Shown one piece after another: positions 54,311-63,397 of a stretch of 64,000 bases of DNA. The DNA is taken from assembly GCA_025054775.1 (NCBI GenBank), contig JANWZA010000026.1, positions 1 to 64,000 of the forward strand. The letters are read 5' to 3'. Below the pieces are notes generated by a model that was not told the DNA's origin, searched no databases, and saw only the letters and a list, made by a program, of their open reading frames with translations. Position 1 is the first letter of the stretch; every line of letters begins with the position of its first letter. The stretch is from Microscillaceae bacterium. GTDB lineage: Bacteria > Bacteroidota > Bacteroidia > Cytophagales > Microscillaceae. The position numbers and the translations under genes were made by a program.

Positions 54311-54862
54311 TTAGTTTTTATTTCTTACGAAATTTGGTTTGAAATCTATTTGTATGGGAATAGGCATAGGGAAATCCTGTACGGGTATACTAAAATTAGT
54401 TTTTCCTTGGAATTTAAAGTTTTCTGCTGTAATCTCTAGCACGTCAAATAATTCAGGAATTGGTGGAAGGGTAGCTCCTGGTGGCAATAAAGGCTTCAAA
54501 GGTTCAAAATCAATTACATTAGCATTCTTGAGTCTGATTTGTTGGTCGTTGTTTAGCAATTCCCAGTTACCTTTTTGCTCAGGGGCATTTCCATTTCTGA
54601 GTCTAAACGTACCATCTTTCTCAAACTTCAAGATGAGTGTAGAAATATTTTGGTCTTGCTTTTGATTAAACACAAAACTTGATATGGTTACCTCCGCTAC
54701 TTCACCTCTCCATTCGTTTTGTGCGAGGAGTTCGGCTTTGGTTTTAGGTTTTGCTTCTTTACCTTTGCAAGAGAAAAGATAAACACACGGTATTATGCCC
54801 AACATCACAAGAGTATAAAAAAGATGTTTTCTTTTTGGAGTAAAAGTTTGCATATTTTTCAT
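54311..54862 (-). CDS. Lipoprotein with lipocalin-like domain
   Basis: A 183-residue exported lipoprotein; the lipobox is LFSC, Cys32. The mature part has an ENEWRGE-like opening, then TLILKFEKDGTFRLRNG and GNWELLNND, the pattern of short lipocalin-like barrels common in Bacteroidota. It starts 9 bases after the papain gene stop, so it is cotranscribed with that protease and may be its accessory or substrate. Function inferred. Confidence 0.74.
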   Translation of the reverse strand: MKNMQTFTPKRKHLFYTLVMLGIIPCVYLFSCKGKEAKPKTKAELLAQNEWRGEVAEVTISSFVFNQKQDQNISTLILKFEKDGTFRLRNGNAPEQKGNWELLNNDQQIRLKNANVIDFEPLKPLLPPGATLPPIPELFDVLEITAENFKFQGKTNFSIPVQDFPMPIPIQIDFKPNFVRNKN

Positions 54863-54871
54863 AAAAAAATG

Positions 54872-56305
54872 TTACTTAATATGTTGAATAGCTACTACAA
54901 TAGGAACGACTATTTGCTTTTTAGAGTTGTTTTTTATCGAAAAATTTATTTTATCATGGCTAAAATATTGTCCATCTTGTAAATCTATTGCATAATTTTC
55001 TAATGCTTTGCTCAATCTTTGCGAGAAATTTCCTTGTGTATTTTGAAACTTGATTAATATCTCTTCGATAGGTAGCCTGTCAGAGGAATACAAAATGCAC
55101 AGATAGTCTGTACCTACTTGGTCATCTAGCATAAAATAATGGTCTTCGTCAGGGATAGCAATGTTAGAGCCACGGTAGCCGAGGTAAGCACTCGTTTTAT
55201 TGTTAGGAGGGAATAACTGCTGTATGTTATAGGATAAATCTGTACTGAGCACATAAACGTAGGCAGGTTCTTCATTTTTAATAGTCATTTTATACATTGT
55301 TCCTGAGGGATAAGGTCGTTGCATTTCGTAGTAGCCTTTGCTTTTCATGGTAACTTTCATTTCTGTTCCTTCTAATAAGGAAAACTTAATTTCAGAGGCT
55401 AATTTTATTTCTTTTTCGGGTTCTAGGGTCATTTCATAGGCTTCAAAGCAATAGCGATTAAAATCCTCATAAGTAATCCAAATAAAGCCCTCGTTGCCCC
55501 ATTTTGTGCCCCAGCTATTCATAATTTCAAATGAGCCACCGTTTTTATTATCATCATAACTTACTACAGTAACAGCATGACCACCGTCAGGAGAGGGATT
55601 ATCCGTAGATTGTAATTTCCAAGTATCTTTACCGTTGGCATATAAAAATGACTCCGTACAACATTGTATACCAACGACTACAGGCTTATCTTCAGCCAGA
55701 CTCTTCTTTACAAGTTGAACCTTGTTAGGAGAATTATGCTCAAAAAGGCGTTGATAATCTGTAATTCTATATTCTTTTGCACGTTCTATGTGTTGTTGAG
55801 TGATAGGTTGGCCACATACTTCGTGAAATTCTTTGAGTTTTAGAGTACCAAACTCTTTCATAATTTCTAGGGCAACGGGCAAATTTGTTCCCTCTTTACA
55901 ATCTACATCTTGATTTGACTTGGCTTTTTCGTAAACAAAGAAAGGAGAGAAGGCATTTTCATTGATTATTAAAGAGCTAGTCCAACCTAACTTTTGAGCA
56001 AGCATGATGGTACGTGCAGCATAAGCTGTAGACCAGCCTACACAGTTACCATATAAACCTTGATTACGTGCAATAGGAGCATATTTTCGTAACGATTTTT
56101 GGGTAGGAAGTGCCATAAAATCGCCACGCATAAGAGTGGGTTTTAATGGTACTTGCTTATATCTCTCAAGATCCAGCTTACAACCTGTACCATATGGCTT
56201 TGTTTGAGCAAAGAGTGTAAAGCTTGCTAAAACACCCACAACTAGTATACAGTTTGTTTTAACATTTGATAGATTACGAAAGTTTTTCAAAATACAGCAT
56301 TTCAT
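54872..56305 (-). CDS. Secreted papain-like (C1A) cysteine protease with DUF4384-like domain
   Basis: A 477-residue exported protease. The signal peptide ends before Gln34. The papain domain (about 70-300) has oxyanion Gln82, catalytic Cys88 (NCVGWSTAYA), His243 (GGHAVTVVSY) and Asn263 (NSWGTKWG), so the active site is complete. There is no obvious propeptide. Residues about 320-430 resemble DUF4384 (PAYVYVLSTD, LLPD-like FMLDD), a domain often joined to caspase domains. Next to a secreted TPR-caspase gene. It precedes a lipoprotein gene by 9 bases. Confidence 0.88.
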   Translation of the reverse strand: MKCCILKNFRNLSNVKTNCILVVGVLASFTLFAQTKPYGTGCKLDLERYKQVPLKPTLMRGDFMALPTQKSLRKYAPIARNQGLYGNCVGWSTAYAARTIMLAQKLGWTSSLIINENAFSPFFVYEKAKSNQDVDCKEGTNLPVALEIMKEFGTLKLKEFHEVCGQPITQQHIERAKEYRITDYQRLFEHNSPNKVQLVKKSLAEDKPVVVGIQCCTESFLYANGKDTWKLQSTDNPSPDGGHAVTVVSYDDNKNGGSFEIMNSWGTKWGNEGFIWITYEDFNRYCFEAYEMTLEPEKEIKLASEIKFSLLEGTEMKVTMKSKGYYEMQRPYPSGTMYKMTIKNEEPAYVYVLSTDLSYNIQQLFPPNNKTSAYLGYRGSNIAIPDEDHYFMLDDQVGTDYLCILYSSDRLPIEEILIKFQNTQGNFSQRLSKALENYAIDLQDGQYFSHDKINFSIKNNSKKQIVVPIVVAIQHIK

Positions 56306-56321
56306 AGTTTTCAGGGTAGTG

Positions 56322-56329
56322 CAAATATA
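56322..56329 (-). promoter_or_regulatory. -7 element of the papain-lipoprotein operon
   Basis: The minus strand reads TATATTTG, 17 bases upstream of the start codon, so the leader is very short. The nearest TTTG is 27 bases upstream. Confidence 0.5.
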
Positions 56330-56397
56330 TGTTTTTTTTGATAATTAGCTTTTTTTCAAATACCTTTTACTTATATTGCAAAAACGAATACAAATAC

Positions 56398-56439
56398 AAA
56401 GAGTTTCAAGGAAGAATGTTATTTCCCTTGAAACTCTTT
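56398..56439 (-). terminator. Hairpin between the caspase and papain genes
   Basis: AAAGAGTTTCAAGG (56398-56411) and CCTTGAAACTCTTT (56426-56439) form a perfect 14-bp stem with a 14-base loop, 27 bases after the caspase stop. T-rich sequence follows on the minus strand. Confidence 0.7.
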
Positions 56440-56465
56440 ATTTAGGTATAATCTCCACTTTACTG

Positions 56466-58820
56466 TTATTTAGGTTTAGGAATGAAAAAGAAATCGCTTC
56501 CTGGTTCATTAGAGCCACTTGAAAACTCACCCATGCAGGGTCTTGGTTTCAAGTCTTCTAAATACTTAAATATTTTTCTAGTAGTAAGAACTTCTTGCAT
56601 GTCATAGGCTTCTCTCAAAGCATACAACCATTTTCTTATGAATGGTGAATTTTGCCCATCTCTGCCGTCAGGTACTTGTTCTTTCTCTGCTGAAGCAATA
56701 TAAAGACGAGTTTTTAACTTCTTTTTACGCTTTATATTCTCCAAGCCTTTAATTCCTTTATATTCTACGGTTTCTGTACCTCTTGAAGCAATTAACTCAT
56801 CAAAAGTACCACTATAACAGAAATCAAGTGAAACGAGTATATGTTTGCAATTAATATTATCTATCCAGTTACGAAGGGTTGATAAATGGATAAGAGTTTC
56901 TCCGAAGGGATCTTCTGCAGGTGTAAGCCCTTCTATGGGAACGAAGTAACCTTGCTTTACCTTCTCGTCGTGATGTCCATGTCCTGCCAAATGAATAAGT
57001 AATTGATCCTCTGGGCTGTAAGTACGTTGCATGTAATCATCACGCAAGGTTTTCAGTATATCTTTACGTGTAGGATTCTCTAAAACTTTTACCTCGTAAC
57101 CATACAACTCACGATATAATTGGGCTAAATCATAGGCATCTTTTATTGGATTTTTCAATCTATCCCAGTGCTTGTAGTCTTTCTCTGCAATGATAAGCAC
57201 GTATGTTTTTCCTAAATTTTCTTTTTGTGCTAATATAGGAATAGGGACGTAGTCTGGCTCAGCATTTTTCACAACGGGGGGGTCAGCTTGTGTACTGATT
57301 ATTATTTTTCTGTGGCTTTTAGCTACATTTCCTTTCTTGTCATACACTTCTATGTAAAGGTCAAATTGAGTTGTATTAACAGGTAACGCTAATGTAGCTT
57401 GAAATCTACCATTATGAGAGAAATAAGTAGCTCTTAGATTGTTTACCATTATTTTTTCTATTCCATTCTCATCTCGCACAATACCGCTTACGGTAAGCGT
57501 TTCAGTTTTTGGTATGGTAATGATGCCTCGCATGGTTTCTTGTGGATTATCAATCTCTTTGTTCATTACCAACAGACTTTCTATAGAGGGAGGTATATTG
57601 TCTACTTTTTGAGCATCTATCTTGTATAGTAGTTTTTGGGCATTTTCTATAAGCGTTTTCTCGCGGGTTCTATCGGCTGAGGCTAATACTTTTTTAGCTA
57701 GACGTTGTGCCTCGTCTAGTTCGTTTCGTTTGAAGGCAATTTTAGCCTTTAACCAGTCATACTCAGTTTTTTCTTGAGAGAAGTTTTGAGTTATTTGCTC
57801 AGCTATTTCAAAATATTCGGCTGTTTCTGCAAATTCGGTGATTAACTCTACTATTTCTACCTTTTCATGCTCTCTTTTAGTAGCTAATAATGACTTAAAC
57901 TTTTCAAAATCTTTTTGGGCTTGCTGTAAATCTTGACGTTTTTGATTTATTAAAGAGCGGAGTAAAAGAGCAGTAACATTTCTTGACTGTTGTTTTATTA
58001 CCTTATCTACCTGCTCATAAGCGATATTATAGTTTGGGGATGGCTCTCTCATATTTTGCACCGCACCATATACATACGCTTTATATTGTTGTGGATTTAT
58101 TTTACAAGCTATTCTATAGTACTCAATGGCACTTTCCTTAGCAGCAAGCTGAGCGTATGCATTTCCTAGTTCAAGATAACAGTTAGAAAGATAGTCGCGG
58201 TAAGCTATTTGCTCGTCTCTAATAAGAATAATTGTATTGAGTAAGCCTGCTAATGCAGTTTCTTTCTCTTGTTTAGCAGTAGCCTTATAAAAATACACTA
58301 AATTAGAAACAAAGATAGCGATTGCATTTTTATTTAGGCATCTAAGTGAGCTATTGACATCTTGTTCAGCTTTTTTTATATCACCTACTTTTAGGTAGGT
58401 CCAGGCTCTTTCTGCATACAACCGCTCATCGGCACTAGCCAACTGAATGGCTTTGGTATAGCTATCAATAGATGCTCTATAGTCTTCTTTTAAGGAACTC
58501 TCTATCAGAGCTTTAAGATGATAGTTTGCTGATAACAGCGGATTAATTTCTATGGCTTTTGCTATAAAGTAGGACGCGCTGTCCGCATTTCCCTCACGGT
58601 AGTAAGAGTCTGCAAGATAGTAGAGTGCCTCTTCGTTGTGAGGTGCTATGCTAAGAGCCTGGCGAAAATCTATAATTGCCTGCCGAAGCGGTTTTGCACC
58701 TTCTAACGATAGTTTTCTTCTACCATTTTCAATAAACTCTTTAACATTCTGCCCCCATGAAGATTGGCAAGCTAATAAAGATACCCCAATCACAAATATG
58801 ACCAATCTCAATTTTGGCAT
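56466..58820 (-). CDS. Exported TPR-caspase (C14) protein
   Basis: A 784-residue protein started at Met21 of the longer frame, which gives a proper signal peptide (MPKLRLVIFVIGVSLLACQS; Cys18 might be lipidated). About ten TPR repeats (30-390) are followed by an Ig-like beta segment (about 430-510) and a caspase-fold domain (about 540-784) with catalytic His614 (AGHGHH) and Cys668 (LDFCYSGTF). Both catalytic residues are present, so it is likely an active protease. Domain order matches other Bacteroidota TPR-caspases, whose substrates are unknown. Its leader holds a tandem 18-bp repeat. Confidence 0.86.
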   Translation of the reverse strand: MPKLRLVIFVIGVSLLACQSSWGQNVKEFIENGRRKLSLEGAKPLRQAIIDFRQALSIAPHNEEALYYLADSYYREGNADSASYFIAKAIEINPLLSANYHLKALIESSLKEDYRASIDSYTKAIQLASADERLYAERAWTYLKVGDIKKAEQDVNSSLRCLNKNAIAIFVSNLVYFYKATAKQEKETALAGLLNTIILIRDEQIAYRDYLSNCYLELGNAYAQLAAKESAIEYYRIACKINPQQYKAYVYGAVQNMREPSPNYNIAYEQVDKVIKQQSRNVTALLLRSLINQKRQDLQQAQKDFEKFKSLLATKREHEKVEIVELITEFAETAEYFEIAEQITQNFSQEKTEYDWLKAKIAFKRNELDEAQRLAKKVLASADRTREKTLIENAQKLLYKIDAQKVDNIPPSIESLLVMNKEIDNPQETMRGIITIPKTETLTVSGIVRDENGIEKIMVNNLRATYFSHNGRFQATLALPVNTTQFDLYIEVYDKKGNVAKSHRKIIISTQADPPVVKNAEPDYVPIPILAQKENLGKTYVLIIAEKDYKHWDRLKNPIKDAYDLAQLYRELYGYEVKVLENPTRKDILKTLRDDYMQRTYSPEDQLLIHLAGHGHHDEKVKQGYFVPIEGLTPAEDPFGETLIHLSTLRNWIDNINCKHILVSLDFCYSGTFDELIASRGTETVEYKGIKGLENIKRKKKLKTRLYIASAEKEQVPDGRDGQNSPFIRKWLYALREAYDMQEVLTTRKIFKYLEDLKPRPCMGEFSSGSNEPGSDFFFIPKPK

Positions 58821-58900
58821 ACAAGCCTCCACCTTCTTGCTTGCTAAGCAGAAACATGGAATATGGTTAGTGATAGGCATGAAATGTAAATTTTTTTAAT

Positions 58901-58936
58901 TTTTAGCAGAAAGTATAATTTTAGCAGAAAGCATAA
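58901..58936. repeat. Tandem 18-bp duplication in the caspase leader
   Basis: TTTTAGCAGAAAGTATAA (58901-58918) and TTTTAGCAGAAAGCATAA (58919-58936) are adjacent direct repeats with one mismatch, between a promoter-like element and the caspase start. Confidence 0.75.
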
Positions 58937-58989
58937 ACATCAAGCTATAATGGTGCTTTACTTTTTTAGTTTAGCCTATAAATCAAGAG

Positions 58990-58997
58990 CAAAGTTA
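58990..58997 (-). promoter_or_regulatory. Possible -7 element of the caspase gene
   Basis: The minus strand reads TAACTTTG. It would place the start of transcription about 160 bases before the caspase ATG. No -33 is clear. Confidence 0.4.
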
Positions 58998-59069
58998 GTT
59001 TTTTTTTCTTAATAAAAGAAACTTTTTTTCATATTTTTTTAATTTTCTTTAATCAGAAAATTGAATAAC

Positions 59070-61769
59070 TTACTTCATAATTTCCACAAAAAAAGTAGTA
59101 CCTATTCCTATTTTAGTATCAAAAAAAATGCGGCCTTGATGTTTTTCTACAATTTTTTTTACAATATCTAACCCTAATCCATTGCCAATTCCTACGGGTT
59201 TAGTAGTAAAAAATGGCTCAAAAATATGGGGTTGAACTTCCTCTGGGATACCTCCCCCCGTATCAGTAATAGCTACACATACTTTTGAGTCAGTTTCTGT
59301 GGCTTTTATGTGTAATTCACCTTTGAAGTTCATAGCTTGCAAAGCATTATTAATGATATTGCTCCAAACCTGAGTTATTTCATCAGCATAGCAATTAATA
59401 ACTAACGTTTCAGGAATATCTATTTTCACTTTTACTCCGCGCTTAATGTGATGTTTATGTAAAGCTAAAACAGCTTCTAAGTTTTGCCGCAAGTTAATAC
59501 AAGATTTTTCCGTACTGCGTTCTTGACGGGAGTAGGTTTTAAGCATAGTCACTGTTTTAGAGGCTTGCTGGGAAGCAAAGGCAATATTAAGGCAACTTTT
59601 TACTACATTTGATAAGTTGTTAATGAATAAGAAAATCTCCAAATGATTTTTATGTTTCAACAATGGCATAAGTTGTTTGATGTTTAATTGAGCTTGCACA
59701 TTCATTAAGATCTCAGCTATGCGGCGGGTATGAGGTATTTTATTTTCGTGAAGTATTACAATCCAATTCTCCTTTATTTTACGCTTCTCCTGTAAAGAAA
59801 TTTGCTCATCTTCAAATTTTATTTTACTTATTAAATCAAAAAAAACTACACGTTTAGAGGGAGAAAGATTTTGCAAGACTACTTGTAAATCTTGGATAAT
59901 ACGTTCTACGGCTCTTTGTAAACTCTGAACCGAGGACTGGATAGCAGCCAGAGGTGTATTTAGTTCGTGAGCTACATTAGCAATGAGTTTTCCCAAAGCA
60001 GACATTTTTGCACTCTCTATCAGTTGGTTTTGCATAATTTCTTGATTTTTTATAGTCTGCTCTAAGGCTAAATTTTGTTGTGCTAACTTTTCATAGACTT
60101 GCTTGGTAGAGGTAATATCATAAACCGTACCTAATACTGAGGGCTCTCCATTATATTCTATTTTAGTAATAGATAAATCTAACCATAATAGGTTTCCACT
60201 CTTATGATATGCTTGAATTTCATACCTACGTAATACTACCCCGTTCTCTACACGCTTATCATAATGCTCTTGTACCAAATCAATATAATCTGTATGAATA
60301 ATATCTGTTATATTTTTTTTGTATATCTCCTCTAAGGAATATCCTAACATAGAGGCTAAATAAGTATTCACATACTTGAGATAAAAATTTTGATGAATAA
60401 ACACACCCGCTTGCATAGTTTCTACCAAATTTCTAAACAAGCGTTCTTTTTCTTGCAAAACCTGTAAGGTATTTTCTATTTCTAAGGTGCGTTGATGTAC
60501 CAAGTGTTCTAAATTTTCCTTACTTGCTTTTAATTCACGGATAGCTGCTAATTCTGATTGGTGCATCTGCTTATAAACTATACTACTTTTATACACGATA
60601 GCCAAGCCAAGCAAACTTGTTTCTATGACTGCTATAATTTCTATTGAATGAAATAACAATAGCATATTGGCATAAAGCCAATCAAAAGACTGAAAGAGGT
60701 ATGAAATGAAGCCTACAATAGAAATAACCCATGCAGCAAAAAGATAAGCAAACAGCGGAACTAAATCCTTCCTAAAAAAGAGAATAGTAGCTATAATAAG
60801 TAATAAACGCGTGGAGATAGATACAATCAAATTGGAAACTACAAGTAAAGAATTGTCAAGATACCAAAATATGATAGGATAGACAGTATACGCCCCGAGT
60901 ATCCACTTAACTAACCTGTAAAATTTAGATTTTTTTGAGACACTTAGTAGCTGAACTATAAATAAAACCAAAAATACCATCCCCCAAGATACAATGAACA
61001 CAGAAAGGTGGTTTGCTACCACTTCCGTTAAATCAGCGGGAGCAAAATAGCTACTAGTGTAGCCGTTTATTTGTAAAAATAGTAAAATAATAGAGAGTAC
61101 ATACCCCGAAAAATACAGATATACCACAGCACGTGTATAAAGCCAACCACTTAAACTCGCTAAACAAAACAAAATCAGTATCCCCACTATAAACCCTGAC
61201 AACAACGCATCTCCCACGCTGTCTTTATAGAAATATTCCATAGAAGATAAGAACAAGGGGACTTTCAAAATACCTTGCGTTTGAATCCTTAAATAAATAG
61301 TTTTCGTTTCACGAGGAGCAAAGCTAATATAAACTATGGGAAGACGTAAAGGAGCAGACCGCTTAGCTATAGGCACATTATCACCATACAGCATTTTGAT
61401 GTATTTTTTTTTATCAGGTACGTATATTTGTACGTTGTCTAAAAGCGGATTTTTTATATCTAAAATAACACGCTTGCTCTTATCATTATTATTGTAAATT
61501 TCTACTCTGTACCAATAACTCTTTTTCCCAAATACTATTCCCTTGTTGAGAAAAGGTATATTACAGGGCTGAAATTGCTTCTGAAAGTTGGTTTGAGTTA
61601 CCTCCTCTATAGTCTTTTGGTTGGTAGTATCTACATAGTAAGTTGTATATCTATCCAAGCTAATGATTTTATCGTTACTACCTAACAACACCTTTGTAGA
61701 TTGTGCCAACCCTTCTACCAAGGGTAGAAATCCACCCACGAAACATACTACTAATCTGAAATAGTACAT
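59070..61769 (-). CDS. 7TM-DISM sensor histidine kinase
   Basis: An 899-residue membrane kinase: signal peptide (1-22), periplasmic DISMED2-like domain (about 30-170), seven membrane helices (about 180-385), coiled coil, PAS (about 440-560), HisKA with His601 (AHELNTPL) and HATPase (NIINNALQAM, DTGGGIPE, GNGLGLDI) to the end. An unusually long helical segment (about 640-740) separates HisKA from HATPase. The DISM part probably binds a sugar or peptide ligand. It lies upstream of the TPR-caspase on the same strand, 190 bases away. No response regulator adjoins it. Confidence 0.92.
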   Translation of the reverse strand: MYYFRLVVCFVGGFLPLVEGLAQSTKVLLGSNDKIISLDRYTTYYVDTTNQKTIEEVTQTNFQKQFQPCNIPFLNKGIVFGKKSYWYRVEIYNNNDKSKRVILDIKNPLLDNVQIYVPDKKKYIKMLYGDNVPIAKRSAPLRLPIVYISFAPRETKTIYLRIQTQGILKVPLFLSSMEYFYKDSVGDALLSGFIVGILILFCLASLSGWLYTRAVVYLYFSGYVLSIILLFLQINGYTSSYFAPADLTEVVANHLSVFIVSWGMVFLVLFIVQLLSVSKKSKFYRLVKWILGAYTVYPIIFWYLDNSLLVVSNLIVSISTRLLLIIATILFFRKDLVPLFAYLFAAWVISIVGFISYLFQSFDWLYANMLLLFHSIEIIAVIETSLLGLAIVYKSSIVYKQMHQSELAAIRELKASKENLEHLVHQRTLEIENTLQVLQEKERLFRNLVETMQAGVFIHQNFYLKYVNTYLASMLGYSLEEIYKKNITDIIHTDYIDLVQEHYDKRVENGVVLRRYEIQAYHKSGNLLWLDLSITKIEYNGEPSVLGTVYDITSTKQVYEKLAQQNLALEQTIKNQEIMQNQLIESAKMSALGKLIANVAHELNTPLAAIQSSVQSLQRAVERIIQDLQVVLQNLSPSKRVVFFDLISKIKFEDEQISLQEKRKIKENWIVILHENKIPHTRRIAEILMNVQAQLNIKQLMPLLKHKNHLEIFLFINNLSNVVKSCLNIAFASQQASKTVTMLKTYSRQERSTEKSCINLRQNLEAVLALHKHHIKRGVKVKIDIPETLVINCYADEITQVWSNIINNALQAMNFKGELHIKATETDSKVCVAITDTGGGIPEEVQPHIFEPFFTTKPVGIGNGLGLDIVKKIVEKHQGRIFFDTKIGIGTTFFVEIMK

Positions 61770-61868
61770 ACCTAAACAACTTGAAGAATGAACAAATTTT
61801 ATTTTTCTTTGTCAGAAGTTCTTTTACAGGGCAGTTTGCTTACCTTAAAAACTTGGTTGAATTTTTTA

Positions 61869-61903
61869 CAAATATACCAAAAGACAATCTAAAAAAATAC
61901 AAA
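61869..61903 (-). promoter_or_regulatory. Promoter of the 7TM-DISM kinase gene
   Basis: On the minus strand TTTG (61903-61900), 23 bases, TATATTTG (61876-61869). It predicts a leader of about 90 bases. Confidence 0.6.
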
Positions 61904-61958
61904 ACTACTCTCAATTTTGAGTAAGTAAAACTACCTATAACTCTGCTAAGACTTTTTA

Positions 61959-62966
61959 CTATTTACTGGCTTTGCTCAAGATTACTTTTATGGTATTAGG
62001 TAGAGTAATAGCTTCACGATTAAGCAGAGCAGGTTTTCGCGTAAGCATAACCTTGACTGTGCTATCCTGAGGATTGAAGGTATTAAAATCGGCTACGGCT
62101 TCAAAATCGTGAAGAGGGAACTGCCCAAATTCGCTCTCGGTATAAGTATAAGAAACTTTAATCGTGGGGTTTTTAAGTTCCATACTCTCACGCAAGTTGA
62201 TTGGTTTTAGCACCAAGTTAAATGTGTAGGTATATTCCTTTTCTACATCAAATTGTACCCATGCTTTTTCTTTGTCGCTTACTACTCCTTTGTGCTTATA
62301 GGGAATGGGAATGGGAACATATTTAGCATATTTAGCACTGATGTAATGTTCTTTCAAGTTTAAGATAATAGGATTAGGAATTTGGCGAATAATACTCTCC
62401 TCTCCAAAAAGTTTGATTTGGGAGGGTGTAACTTCGATTGGCGAGGTAATCTTGTAACCTTTTACTACCTTAATGCGGCTACTGTCTACTTTAAGATTAA
62501 AGATAGCGGATATTTTACGATTTACTTGTAGTTTCAGTCCTTCGGTGATTACTTCGTTCACTTTTATATCGGGCAAGAGGGATTGAGCTTGTTGAAGGAT
62601 GGTGCTTTTATCTAGATAAGGTTCTCTTTGAGCCAAAATATTGTCTATAGGGCAGATAAGCGTAGTGTGATTCAAGAAGCCGATTCGTTTTTTAAGAATT
62701 TGCCAACCATTAGCACTGACGTAAAGCTTAATCTCTTGCGGAAGCGGTGTTTTGACATCATAAATTTTTTCGTCATACGAGAATTTAATTTTGTAGGAAA
62801 GTGTGCTTAAATAATTTTTGTTCATGGCTTTCAAAAACCAAAAGAAAGAAGCCAGCAACAGACAAAACAAAAAGGTAATTGTTTTGCCATTGGTAATCAT
62901 TCGCCCAATTGTAACTATTGGGCTAAATGGCTGCTTTTGTATTTTCTTTTGCCTCTTTTTGTGCAA
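61959..62966 (-). CDS. YbbR-like domain protein
   Basis: A 335-residue protein with one N-terminal membrane helix (about 30-47, after a basic start) and two or three YbbR-like beta repeats outside the membrane (about 50-335). Such proteins in Bacteroidota commonly sit next to yajC, which is the case here (83 bases upstream), and often before coaE, which is absent. In Firmicutes YbbR-domain proteins activate a diadenylate cyclase; whether that holds here is unknown. Function unproven. Confidence 0.85.
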   Translation of the reverse strand: MHKKRQKKIQKQPFSPIVTIGRMITNGKTITFLFCLLLASFFWFLKAMNKNYLSTLSYKIKFSYDEKIYDVKTPLPQEIKLYVSANGWQILKKRIGFLNHTTLICPIDNILAQREPYLDKSTILQQAQSLLPDIKVNEVITEGLKLQVNRKISAIFNLKVDSSRIKVVKGYKITSPIEVTPSQIKLFGEESIIRQIPNPIILNLKEHYISAKYAKYVPIPIPYKHKGVVSDKEKAWVQFDVEKEYTYTFNLVLKPINLRESMELKNPTIKVSYTYTESEFGQFPLHDFEAVADFNTFNPQDSTVKVMLTRKPALLNREAITLPNTIKVILSKASK

Positions 62967-63049
62967 TGGTTTTTAGGGATTAGGGTTTCTTGTTATTAAA
63001 ACGATTGATATATATGATTTTATTATCTAGAAAATTTTTATTTAGAAAA

Positions 63050-63397
63050 TTAGCTTGAAACCTCTCCTGCTTTTGCCAGTTTTTGTGTTATCTCCATAGA
63101 GATAGCTGATTTTTCAAAAGTCAATTTCGTATTTTTATCCACTTCTAATACCACTGTATTTTCATGAATAGCATAAATCTTACCGTGTAAACCGCCAATA
63201 GTAACTACATTATCCCCTTTTTTAAGGGATGCTATAAAATTTTGTTGCTTTTTTTGTTTTTGTTGTTGAGGGCGAATCATAAAGAAATAAAAAACTAAAA
63301 AAATACCTACGAAAAATAATATTTGTGTAAGGATTTGCATAGTAGGATTAGTCTGAGAAGTAGTAGTTTGTAGTAAAACAAGAGCTAAATTTTTCAT
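63050..63397 (-). CDS. yajC: Preprotein translocase subunit YajC
   Basis: A 115-residue single-pass inner-membrane protein. The membrane helix is about 22-40, followed by the family motif FMIRPQQQKQKK (39-50) and a small domain with LKKGDNVVTIGGLHGKI. It assists the Sec translocon with SecDF. Downstream lies the YbbR-like gene. The neighbour on the right looks like YidC, so the membrane-insertion genes are near each other. Confidence 0.93.
   Translation of the reverse strand: MKNLALVLLQTTTSQTNPTMQILTQILFFVGIFLVFYFFMIRPQQQKQKKQQNFIASLKKGDNVVTIGGLHGKIYAIHENTVVLEVDKNTKLTFEKSAISMEITQKLAKAGEVSS

Noticed and set aside
54719-54982. ORF of 87 codons on the plus strand
   Set aside because: It is antisense to the lipoprotein and papain genes and AT-driven.
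58821-58880. Upstream ATG for the TPR-caspase
   Set aside because: It would put 20 residues before the signal peptide; starting at 58820 gives a normal signal sequence.
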